Assembly: GCA_938743325.2 (NCBI GenBank)
Contig: OW568903.1
Coordinates: 124,001-188,000, forward strand
Origin: Pycnococcus provasolii
Lineage: Eukaryota > Chlorophyta > Pseudoscourfieldiophyceae > Pseudoscourfieldiales > Pycnococcaceae
DNA: 64,000 bases
Direction of reading: 5' to 3'
Shown here: in pieces, positions 55,853 to 64,000 of the stretch
How positions within the stretch are numbered: position 1 is the stretch's first letter
Layout: each line of letters starts with the position of its first letter
The notes under the pieces: model-generated
The model's database searches: none
The model's input: the letters and a program-made list of their open reading frames with translations, nothing else
What the model was told of the DNA's origin: nothing
Program-made: the position numbers and the translations under genes

Positions 55853-58594
55853 ATGGCGGAATCGGCTGGTGGTAATGGGAGTGTTGGCTCGGTGGTGAGT
55901 AGTCATAATCGCAAGTGCCGCGACCTTCTCTTCCTGGTGTGCTTTCTGTTCTTCTGGGCAGGCATGCTCTTTGTCGCATCCGCGGCGTTCGAACGAGGAC
56001 GGATGGACCGACTCGTGTACGGGGTGGACAGCTACGGAAACACGTGCGGATCCACAAACAACTGGAACGCACACAAAGGACCGGACTTCACGAAACGCAA
56101 GAAACTGTACTTCGTCGACCCCACGGACGTCGTATCCACGGACGTCTCAAGCCTGCTCAGGGCGAAACGAGTCTGCCTCGAAACGTGCCCAGGCAAAGAC
56201 GAGTACTGCACGCCGACGAAGCTGAAACACGCGGACTGCATGTCAAGCAAACTGCACGTCTGCCCGTACTATCGAATCTCGAACATGTACAACCACCTGC
56301 CAGAAGTGCGCAAAGACATGTGGGGAACCAACTCAGAGGCGCTGTGGAGAACGGACTACTTCGACAGCCTGAGGACGGCGGACAAGTGCCCAACCGACAT
56401 CCCGAAGTCCATCGAGAAGTACGTGCAGGCAGCAACCGCCAAGGTGGGATACAGCTGCGGAGTCGCGTGGCAGTACCTCAGCCACGTGCCTGGACAGGGA
56501 CCGTGCTACCCAGTGCTCTCGCCGACCGTCGACGTCCTGAACAAGTGCGTACCTGACGTGCGCAGGATTGCCAGCTCGCCAGCCGCCGCCGCGTCGACAT
56601 GCGACGACTTGAAGTATTGGACCGCAGATTTCGATACCACGAAGTGCGATGCGGATTGCGCGACAAAGCCGTGCAAGGAACTCGACCGCAATGCGCAGTG
56701 CGGAGGCTGCAAGTCCGGAGTGTGCTTCCCGTGCAGCAAGGCGACGACGACAACGGCGGCAGCAGCAGCGACGACAAACACCACAGCAAGAAGGCGGCTG
56801 CTTCAAACAGGTAGCGTCATTGACGTCGCGGCTGGCACAACGTCCGCCATCACCACTACCACCACCACCACCGCCGCCGCCGCCGCCGCGAATGAGTCGA
56901 TCGCCACCGCCACCACCACAACCGCCACCTCCGCCGTGAATTCCATCTCCGACATCGACGTGAATGCTTACCTCGACAGGCTGCGCGCAGCAATCAAGAA
57001 ACTAGATCGACTGCAGGAATATGCCGCGGATGCCTCGCGCGGTGTGAACATCATCATCGTCACCGGAATTATCGGCGGAGTGGTCTTCAGCGTTGTTTGG
57101 ATGACGCTGATGCGTTTCTGCGCCGGCGTGATTATCTGGGGCACGCTCATTTTGATCAACGTCACGCTCGGCGGCGTTGCCACGCTCTGCGCGGCAAAGG
57201 CTGGCATGCTTCCTGACAAGGCGATGCAGGTGGGCAACTCGTTCGCAAATACCGAGGAAGGATTTGACCCGCAGGAGGAAGATCGGCAGACATTTGAGTA
57301 TCTCACGTACGCTACCGGAGGAATCGCCGCCGTCGTCTTGCTATTCACGCTCGTGCTCGCGTCGAGAATACGCGTCGCCATCGCCACGTTGAAGGTGGCA
57401 GCGCAGGCCATTGCGGCGATGCCGAACGTCCTTCTGTACCCGCTCATTCCCTTCGTCCTGTACGTTGGCCTCGTCGTATACTGGGTCGTCGTGTCGGGCT
57501 ACCTGTTCTCCGCCGGCAAGCTCGTGGAAACACGCGACGACGTGCCGCCACCCGGAAGGAATGGAACATCTGTGGTGGGCAACACCACCTACGTGTACGA
57601 CATGGCCGCTGAACCTGTGAGGCTGACGCACTACTACTACGAATTCGACAACAGGACGACCTTCAATGCCACAACGTGCGCGGAGGATCCGTCATGTTAC
57701 TACGGTTACACGTGGGACAAGGATCTGCAGTACATGGCTATGTACAATCTGTTCGGCTTGCTCTGGACGACGCAGTTCCTTGCGGGTGTCACGTACGTCA
57801 CCCTCGCCGGTGCGCTGAGCTCGTTCTACTGGAGTTCGGGTGAAGCTGCTAATATGCCGCGTCGTCCGCTAATTGAGTCCATGTACCGATGCGTGCGTTA
57901 TCACCTTGGCTCCATCGCGCTCGGCTCTTTCATCGTTGCCTGTGTACAGTTCTTTCGAATAGTGCTCGAGTACATCGACCGCAAAACGAAGGACATGCAG
58001 GAGGGCAACTTCATCCTTCGCTATTGCATGTCATGCGTGAAGTGCTTGATGGCGTACCTCGAATGCATTCTGAAATTCATCAATAGAAACGCGTACATCA
58101 TCGTGGCAGTGGAAGGCGTGGGATACTGTTCGGCGGCGGGCACCGCGGTGAAACTCATCATCACGAATGCGGTGACTCTCGCGGCTGTAAACTTTGCGGG
58201 AGACGGGCTTATTGCCATTGGTAGGCTGATCGTCGTCGCGGCGTGCGCATGTTGTGCGCTCTCGATGGCAGATCAGGATGTGTACACGGAGCCTGTGAAG
58301 TACCCGGAAACGTATTTGAAGAGCCCGCTTGTTCCTGTGCTGCTTTCGTGTCTTGCGGCATACGTTATTGCAAGCCAATTTCTTGCGGTGTATGAGATGG
58401 CAGTGGATACCGTATTATTGTCCTTCTGCCAGGACTGTGATCGTAACAACGGATCGCCGAGTTGTGCCCCGCCTCTGCTGCTCCTTGCGATTGGCAAGGC
58501 TCGAAAAGGCAAGACTGGTGGAACCAGCAAGGTGAGCGACTCTGATGGTGGCGACGGAAGTCCGCCACGAAGGCGTACAGCCCGCACAAAGTGA
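55853..58594 (+). CDS. SLC44 choline transporter-like (CTL) membrane protein
   Basis: 913 residues from the ATG at 55853; the open frame continues upstream without a credible start. TM1 lies at about 24-46 (LLFLVCFLFFWAGMLFVASA). A cysteine-bearing ectodomain of about 340 residues follows, ending in a Thr/Ala low-complexity stretch. Then come some nine further hydrophobic segments, among them NIIIVTGIIGGVVFSVVW, PNVLLYPLIPFVLYVGLVVY and NAYIIVAVEGVGYCSAAG. The near-C-terminal FCQDCDRNNGS matches the CTL signature (FCEDCERNDG in animals). The family moves choline or ethanolamine for membrane lipid synthesis; the substrate here is inferred. Length is somewhat above the animal range because of the ectodomain insert. 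Confidence 0.92.
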   Translation: MAESAGGNGSVGSVVSSHNRKCRDLLFLVCFLFFWAGMLFVASAAFERGRMDRLVYGVDSYGNTCGSTNNWNAHKGPDFTKRKKLYFVDPTDVVSTDVSSLLRAKRVCLETCPGKDEYCTPTKLKHADCMSSKLHVCPYYRISNMYNHLPEVRKDMWGTNSEALWRTDYFDSLRTADKCPTDIPKSIEKYVQAATAKVGYSCGVAWQYLSHVPGQGPCYPVLSPTVDVLNKCVPDVRRIASSPAAAASTCDDLKYWTADFDTTKCDADCATKPCKELDRNAQCGGCKSGVCFPCSKATTTTAAAAATTNTTARRRLLQTGSVIDVAAGTTSAITTTTTTTAAAAAANESIATATTTTATSAVNSISDIDVNAYLDRLRAAIKKLDRLQEYAADASRGVNIIIVTGIIGGVVFSVVWMTLMRFCAGVIIWGTLILINVTLGGVATLCAAKAGMLPDKAMQVGNSFANTEEGFDPQEEDRQTFEYLTYATGGIAAVVLLFTLVLASRIRVAIATLKVAAQAIAAMPNVLLYPLIPFVLYVGLVVYWVVVSGYLFSAGKLVETRDDVPPPGRNGTSVVGNTTYVYDMAAEPVRLTHYYYEFDNRTTFNATTCAEDPSCYYGYTWDKDLQYMAMYNLFGLLWTTQFLAGVTYVTLAGALSSFYWSSGEAANMPRRPLIESMYRCVRYHLGSIALGSFIVACVQFFRIVLEYIDRKTKDMQEGNFILRYCMSCVKCLMAYLECILKFINRNAYIIVAVEGVGYCSAAGTAVKLIITNAVTLAAVNFAGDGLIAIGRLIVVAACACCALSMADQDVYTEPVKYPETYLKSPLVPVLLSCLAAYVIASQFLAVYEMAVDTVLLSFCQDCDRNNGSPSCAPPLLLLAIGKARKGKTGGTSKVSDSDGGDGSPPRRRTARTK

Positions 58595-58673
58595 TCAGTG
58601 TAATGATGTAGCAAAAAAAATATGGTAAAGCTGAAAATCTTTAAACGCGACAATGTTCTTCCACATTCACCAT

Positions 58674-60134
58674 TCATGCAATTCTCGCTTTCTTCTTCTT
58701 GGCGTTTTTCTTCGCCGCGAGCATCCGCATAAATTTCGCCGTCGCTGATTCAGGAGCGATTTTCCTCGGCCGTTTCAGCGCTTCGCGTACCCTCTCCCCC
58801 TTACTCTCTTCATCTTCAATTTCACTCTTCTGAAGAGCCTCACTCTGTCTGAAGAGCGCACTTAGCGTTGGCGATGGTGGTGGCGACGGCGCCTCGGCGG
58901 CACCAGCATATGGCGACGGCGACGGCGGCTCAGCGGCAGCAGCCGCTTCAGCTTGCGGCTGTCGCTCGACGTCACCGCGCAAGCGCGATCGCGTGTTCGA
59001 CACTTGAGGACCGCCTCCTGCTCCATCGGCTCCATCGGCAGGGAATTGTTCGGGAATCACGCCGCGCCGCCTAGTGCGTGTTGGGAATGGTGGGTCCTTC
59101 ACAGGAGTAGTCCTAACCCGCAGTGGCGCCTTCTGCTGCGCCTCTGCTTCGAAGGCGGCCGCAGACGGTGCCTTTGGGCGATCAGGCGACATCGCTTTCG
59201 CCACCTGCTGCTGCGCTTCTGCGTCGAAGGCGGCCGCAGCCGGTGCCTTTGGGCGATCAGGCGACATCGCTTTCGCCACCTGCTGCTGCGCTTCTGCTTC
59301 AAAGGCGGCAGCCGGCGCCCACACTGTGGCGGCGAGTGTGACTGGTGTCTCGGGGACGTCGTCGAACAAGCCGCCGGCTTCACTTGCATACGGCACCTGA
59401 GGAGGTGGCGAGAGGAACGACGCCTTGGCAGCCTTCCAGGCTGCGTTCGCCTTCGGATTGATTTTCGGTCCGGGAACACTGAGCTGGAGTGCACCTTGGA
59501 ATGGGAAATCCGCCTCCAGCAAGCATCCGATCGCGGCGCTCGCCTCAGCCACCACGCCAGCTTTGTCTGCAGCAGCGACGAACAGTTCATCCCCTCCACA
59601 GCGTCTCATGACGTTTCTCATGTGCGTGGCAAGATTTCGCAGGGCACGCACGGCGTCGCCGTGCGGTTGCCCGGTTTCGTCGCCCCTTTCGTCGGTGAGA
59701 ATCGCCATGAAGTGGTCTTGGCATGCGTTGTCTAGCAAGAAGCTCCTCCTCTTTTCCCAGTCACTCGCAATTTGCTTCGGTATTCCCGCCGGCGGTTCTG
59801 GCAAGTACGTTTCAATGAATGCGCGAACGCTTGCGTACCCCTCCGGCGGCATGTTGGCTAGGTTTTCTCCAAGGTTGCGCACGTGCGCGCGTGCGACCCA
59901 GTCACGCACTTCGAGGTGTGCGTTTGCTGCGAGTCGTTGAAAGTCCGCGCCATCGCACGGCACGTTCCCCTGTTTGACGGGTATGGGAACGGCGTCGTCG
60001 AGCAGTTGCACGAGTTCCGCGGTGATTGCGCTTTCCGGAAGCATTGCGGCTGTGGATGTCGCGGCTAAGATGGCTGTGACGAATAGCGACGCGGCGTCGT
60101 ACGCGTACAATGACGTCAAGGGGTCAGAAGCTGC

Positions 60135-60165
<31 letters not shown>

Positions 60166-60467
60166 CCTCCCTCCGAGCCTGAGGATTCATGGTCATCCCA
60201 AGGCGGCACAAGTTCGTGGTTCTCCGACGACGCATTCCAAGCCGCACAAGCGGGCGCAAACGTCAGACGAAGTCGACGAAGCAGCGTGAGGACATCCTGC
60301 GTGCCCATGCCCATGGAAGTGAAGAGGTGCTGCGCACTGAGAGACGCCGACGGCGACGGGCCGGGTCGCGATAGTGAGGCATCCGATAGCAGCGACGCCA
60401 CCAGAGAAGGCGTCAGGAGAGCGGACGCAGGGCTGGATGGGAAGCGCGCCTGGGACTGAGCCGACAT
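58674..60467 (-). CDS. Unknown protein with 25-residue repeats carrying SPDRPK sites
   Basis: 597 residues from the ATG at 60467. The N-terminal part is Ser/Pro-rich, with an Asn run near 115-124 from a GTT microsatellite. A helical, probably folded region spans about 135-350 (ASLFVTAILAATSTAAMLPES, HLEVRDWVARAHVRNLGENL, RNLATHMRNVMRRCGGDELF). Two full and one partial 75-bp repeats (59165-59312) encode AAAFEAEAQQQVAKAMSPDR plus PKAP; the SPDRPK core fits proline-directed kinase sites. The C-terminus is very basic (AAKKNAKKKKARIA). A nuclear or cell-cycle role is speculative. The 3' end lies 79 bp from the SLC44 stop. Confidence 0.7.
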
Positions 60468-60831
60468 CTCTCGAGAGTGACTGACCAAGGCGCGGTGTGA
60501 CGTTGACGGTGACGGTGACGGCGGAGGAGGGACGGGGAATGGAGGAAGGGGGGACGAGGTTAGTAGGAGATCCTGAAGTGGGGGGAACTTCTAGAAAATC
60601 AGGAGCAGGTTAAGGGCGGGAAAATGCAATGGGCGGAAACAATGGTCGCTCGGGGGGAACGTCCGGTCCGGAGGAGACAGACCTGGGCTCCCTCCCTCCC
60701 GTGGCAGCCTGGCTGGGGGGGGGGTTCGCCTTTAGGGGGATCTGCTCGAGAGCCATTCCCATTGTCCATGGAATGGTTTTGGAATTCGGGGATCCCGCTC
60801 GGCACTATCTATCTTAACCCTTCTTGAGTTG
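60468..60831. other. Intergenic stretch
   Basis: GACGGT units (60500-60525) just upstream of the preceding minus-strand gene, then G-rich runs. No gene. Confidence 0.45.
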
Positions 60832-61268
60832 GTGTCGGTAACTGTGAAGACACTAGGGGTTTGACACTTGTAAGGGTCCCCCGGGGATCTCATCCCTGGA
60901 ACCCCTGATTGCCCCAGATTGCATTTGGATTAGGTTCCCCGATTCTGTTGGCATCTCCCCCGTGTCGTGCTTTGCCCCTTAAGGCCACCTATAGCACGCG
61001 AAGGCAACGGCGACAGCATCATGGTTGGCACTGCCAATCGTGACCACCCTATCAAGGGATCCATCACAAAAAACGCTCACATCTACTGCTCAACCAGAGG
61101 TTTCGGCCGATTAGTACGTCATAGAGGTTGCAGAGATCAGTTAATAGCAGAGAATGTTTGACGGTGATGTATTTGTTCTTAGCATTGATCTTTAGCAGGG
61201 GTCGAATTTGACCTTCAGTGAGTTGAGGGCGTTCTTCGCTCTCAGCTGAATAGCCAGCCAGTAACTTC

Positions 61269-61316
61269 TGTGACAACTTTACCGGTTGTATCCTAAACCT
61301 CCCTAGGTTGTCTCCA
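61269..61316. repeat. 48-bp direct repeat, copy 1
   Basis: Starts TGTGACAACTTTACCGGTTG and is identical to 62367-62414. It overlaps the last codons of the gag-like frame. Confidence 0.95.
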
Positions 61317-62366
61317 TGTAGTTCTGCTGATGCTGATGCTTGCCCTTGCCGTTTCCGTTCTTGCCGTCTTTGCCTACTGGGCAGTTGGCAGTGCCATACT
61401 TGCATGTCCAGGTCTTGCAGTTGTTGCAGAACTTTCGCCTCTTGCGACTGATGTCTCCTTGCTCCTTGCCTCCCCGATTTCCTTTGTTTTCATAGCCGGG
61501 ATTGGTGTTGAAAGCCTTGGCATCGGGTACCTCGTCCTGACGTTTGCGTTTCTCTCGTCCTTTGTTGTCTGCGGGTTGTCCGTTCCCTTTTAGAGAGAGC
61601 TTACGACGAAAGAAGCTGAGAACCTTCTCCTTGAGCTCGTCATACGTCGGGATTCGCTGGTCGGCAGCCGTACGGATTTCTTGGTAGACGTCGAGTACGG
61701 GTCGGTACTTGGCCTCGTTCAGCACCATGAAAACGAGCGCGATTTTGATGTTGTCGCCGCTTTCAGGAAAGAAGTCCCTCATGATTCGTTCGACATTCTT
61801 GAAGGCCGGTGCTGGATTGTCGTTGTACTCGACTTTCGTGTTGAGGAGCTCGCGCAGTGCAGTGATAGTGTTCGGCAAACTGGGTGAGCCCCACTGCTCG
61901 TAAAAGTAGGCAATTAAGAGGATTCCGTTTTGGCTGTCGTCGTCGGCGGCCAAAGCGGCCTCTGCGGTGATTGTTCCGAGCACGACGTTGTGGATTAAGC
62001 GCCTGTCGCTTTGGCAGAAAGCGTTCCTCCACAGAGCACGGTTCGTCTTTCCGATTTGTTTCACGTTCTTGTGCTTGAAGAAGCGTTCGAGGTGGTTAAG
62101 GCCTATGGAATTGAACGTGTTGACGATTGCTTTTTCCCAGCGGCGGTACCCGTCGCTGAGGCCGTCGTACCTCTTCTTGTCGCCTTCGCCCATGAGATTG
62201 AGAGCGTTGGTGGTAAGGTCTCGCTGCAGTCGGATTATGTCCTTGCTCTCCATGTTGTCAGAGATTCGTGACGGCAGGTCCGGGTAGCGAGGGAAAGCTT
62301 GAGGATTATTCTCCATGGTGCAAGTTACGATTTTAAGTGAACGTCGTGGAGAAGTCCACGTATACG

Positions 62367-62414
62367 TGTGACAACTTTACCGGTTGTATCCTAAACCTCC
62401 CTAGGTTGTCTCCA
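62367..62414. repeat. 48-bp direct repeat, copy 2
   Basis: Identical to 61269-61316. It lies just upstream of the gag-like start on the minus strand, so the two copies bracket that frame. Confidence 0.95.
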
Positions 62415-62882
62415 AGGAGGAACGACGCCACTAAAATTGTTAAGAGTGGTTAAGTTACTAGTAGGGGGAGGTCACCAAAAGGTCCCGGGACCAAAGCTTG
62501 GGTCACCGGGGATCCCAGGGGATGACAAACCTAATCCTCTAGAATCTAAATCAAATGCCCATCCGGGGTCCCCAATCAGTAGATGTGGGGGTTAGGAAAC
62601 ACCCTCCATCAAGGCGGAGTGCCCCAAACCCCGGAGGTCTCACAACTTCAGCGTAGGTTCAATGTACTTAGAGAAGTGTGTATTTGCCACCGAAGTTTGG
62701 ATGAGAGAATCTGTAGCACCTCCATCCCATAGTGCTCTGAGCTGTAGATTAGTATTGCCCAAGATCACAGTGATGGTAGAAATAAACAATGGGGTCACCT
62801 TAAGAGACGTCGTGATGGCAACATCTTCTATGGGGCTCTCCAGCTGTCCTTCCAACACAAAATCCAATTTAGTCTGATCTGG

Positions 62883-63440
62883 TTGGTAATCTATAAAATA
62901 GAAAGCGGTGCAATTCCAGTTCGGCCGAGTTTGCGGGTGTTTTCCATACGCAGGTCACCAGCGGAATGGATCTGCGGCGATTGCGTGGCCAAGGGAGTGC
63001 AATGGAGCGATGGCACAAGCCCGGGAGAGGATCAAGGGTATCGACCCCCGAACACCGCAGCAGTTAAGCTGAGGGAAGAAGAGTTGCGAAAGCTGGATGG
63101 GAGCCAGCTAGCCAAGCAGTTCCGCAACCCAAAGACGGGAAGGTTCAAGTGGTACCGAGGTGTGGCACACTTCGAACCGCACAGGTTCCCGCCCAGTAGA
63201 CCATCGGCAGGAGGAGGGCGATCTTCTCATGGATCTGATGGGAACGAGAACGATCTACTGAATGAATTGCTCACCCCAGACGAATCGTTAGACGGTGTCA
63301 TCAAATGTGCAAATCTTGGGTGTGTGATACCCACTGGCCATAAGTGTAGAGTCTGCGCGACGCCGGTGTGCTCATTCTGTTGTCAGAAATTGGGACTGGA
63401 GGGGATTTATGTGTGCTATGAGTGTCACTCGGCAGGCTAA
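62883..63440 (+). pseudogene. Cysteine-rich open frame without start codon
   Basis: The frame is open for about 185 residues with no ATG. It has a central KLREEELRKLDGSQLAKQF helix, a Ser/Gly linker and a C-terminal zinc-binding-like cluster (CANLGC, CRVCATPVCSFCC, CYEC). The cysteine spacing loosely recalls the end domain of piggyBac-type transposases, and the location beside retroelement remnants fits a mobile origin. Family not identified. Confidence 0.4.
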
Positions 63441-63729
63441 TTGGAGGGGATTTATGTGTGTAATGAGTGCTTTTTGTTTCTGCCCCACCTGTGAAGAAAA
63501 GTGGCACCGAGAGCAGAGGGAGCGGGAAATTCTCTGACAGGTATCTCTAACCCCTAACCCTTCCCTCCTTTCTCAGACCCCCTTCCCTCCTTTCTCCCTT
63601 CCTTTTTTTCTCCGGAAAATGGGGGGGCGTCTCCGGAAATCGCTGCTTTTCCTTCCCTTCCCTCCTCCCACTCCTGCTCTTTGCGCGCGCGCCCCTGGAG
63701 AAGTGCAGTACCTCGGGATAAATAAATAA
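63441..63729. other. SUMO gene upstream region
   Basis: Includes TAACCCCTAACCC (63548-63560) 170 bp before the start, pyrimidine tracts (63560-63670), a G-run, and AATAAATAA immediately before the ATG. GGAGGGGATTTATGTGTG occurs at both 63397 and 63443. Confidence 0.6.
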
Positions 63730-64000
63730 ATGTCCGACGCCGAAGGAGCGCCGCCGTCAGGAGGAACCACCGGCGTTGGATCGGGTGGTGTGAAGACCGA
63801 AGGTGCAGGAGCACCTGGGAACGACGCGGAGAATCCCGACTTCATCAACCTGAAGGTGAAAAGTGCGCAAAACGCCGAAATCTGGTTCCGTGTGAAGAAA
63901 ACCACCCCTCTAAATAAGCTCATGAAGGCGTACTGCGAACGCAACCACCAGGATCCCAACTCGGTGGTGTTTCTGTTTGACGGCGAGCGCATACGCGCCG
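63730..64000 (+). CDS. SUMO (small ubiquitin-like modifier), truncated by the window edge
   Basis: 90 residues are visible. The ATG at 63730 is preceded by AATAAATA. A flexible Gly/Ala N-terminus (about 35 residues) precedes a ubiquitin-like fold: INLKVKSAQNAEIWFRVKKT, then PLNKLMKAYCERN and VVFLFDGERI, all matching SUMO strands 1-3 and helix 1. VKTE near residues 21-24 is a perfect SUMO acceptor consensus and equals the motif used for chain building in human SUMO2/3. The remaining C-terminus with the expected diglycine lies outside. SUMO is conjugated to lysines, mainly of nuclear proteins. Confidence 0.95.
   Translation, partial: MSDAEGAPPSGGTTGVGSGGVKTEGAGAPGNDAENPDFINLKVKSAQNAEIWFRVKKTTPLNKLMKAYCERNHQDPNSVVFLFDGERIRA

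Larger units (their letters stand above)
60832..62880 (-). mobile_element. LTR-retrotransposon fossils (LTR-like, gag-like and protease-like parts)
   Basis: A mosaic of retroelement parts on the minus strand. 60832-60998 is the LTR-like repeat shared with 10739-11505. 61303-62316 is a gag-like frame of 337 residues with a mostly helical capsid-like body, a basic linker and a short cysteine/histidine-containing knuckle-like end. 62640-62867 is a retropepsin-like piece (LRALWDGGATDSLI). The protease-like part lies 5' of the gag-like part on that strand, the reverse of the usual order, so more than one old copy is probably involved. No reverse transcriptase is present. The element is broken; the gag-like frame looks relatively well kept. 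Confidence 0.7.

Overview
The window is nuclear DNA from a compact, GC-rich, intron-poor microbial eukaryote. All large genes read as single uninterrupted frames that favour G or C at third positions. Neighbours are separated by tens to a few hundred bases and alternate between strands. The gene set includes an ERK7/8-type MAP kinase, a B9 transition-zone protein (so a flagellum or cilium is likely at some stage), SUMO, a presequence protease with a mitochondrial-type leader, a GT29 sialyltransferase-like enzyme, a Nod19/DOMON protein and an SLC44 transporter. This fits a flagellate microalga, plausibly of the green lineage, but I cannot place the species. Two genes are cut by the window edges: the MAP kinase on the left and SUMO on the right.

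Layout. 1-9.8 kb: MAP kinase, Nod19/DOMON protein, a transposon-like remnant, a palindromic repeat array abutting a Ty3/gypsy integrase fossil, the B9 gene and a single-pass membrane protein. 9.8-12.4 kb: a repeat-rich stretch in which two non-autonomous DNA transposons (hAT-like and Mutator-like) sit inside one LTR-type repeat; a copy of that repeat lacking both lies at 60.9 kb. 12.4-33.4 kb: an EF-hand membrane ectoprotein, serine carboxypeptidase, JmjC protein, a large ankyrin-kinase-hydrolase-PARP protein, a multi-pass membrane protein, the sialyltransferase, an MDP1-like phosphatase and a coiled-coil protein. 33.4-48 kb: a zinc-finger fragment, a SOUL-like protein, an NAA60-like acetyltransferase, a DUF1919-like protein, a head-to-head pair of unknown genes, the presequence protease and an acidic repeat protein. 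49-60.5 kb: a second EF-hand ectoprotein (paralogue of the 12.4 kb gene), a thrombospondin-repeat surface protein, the SLC44 transporter and a phosphorylation-repeat protein. 60.8-63.4 kb: LTR-retrotransposon fossils and a cysteine-rich fragment. 63.7 kb to the end: SUMO.

No operon or single pathway is visible. Recurrent themes are cell-surface and secretory proteins (EF-hand ectoproteins, TSP1 protein, SLC44, GT29, carboxypeptidase), signalling and modification enzymes, and a few ciliary markers. The most notable observations are the ankyrin/TKL kinase/alpha-beta hydrolase/PARP fusion; short telomere-like arrays 60-280 bp upstream of at least seven start codons; the nested transposon insertions with exact target duplications and an empty-site copy in the same window; and repeated R-x-L-L motifs in the predicted lumenal parts of three membrane proteins. 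Family assignments come from reading motifs only; no search was run.
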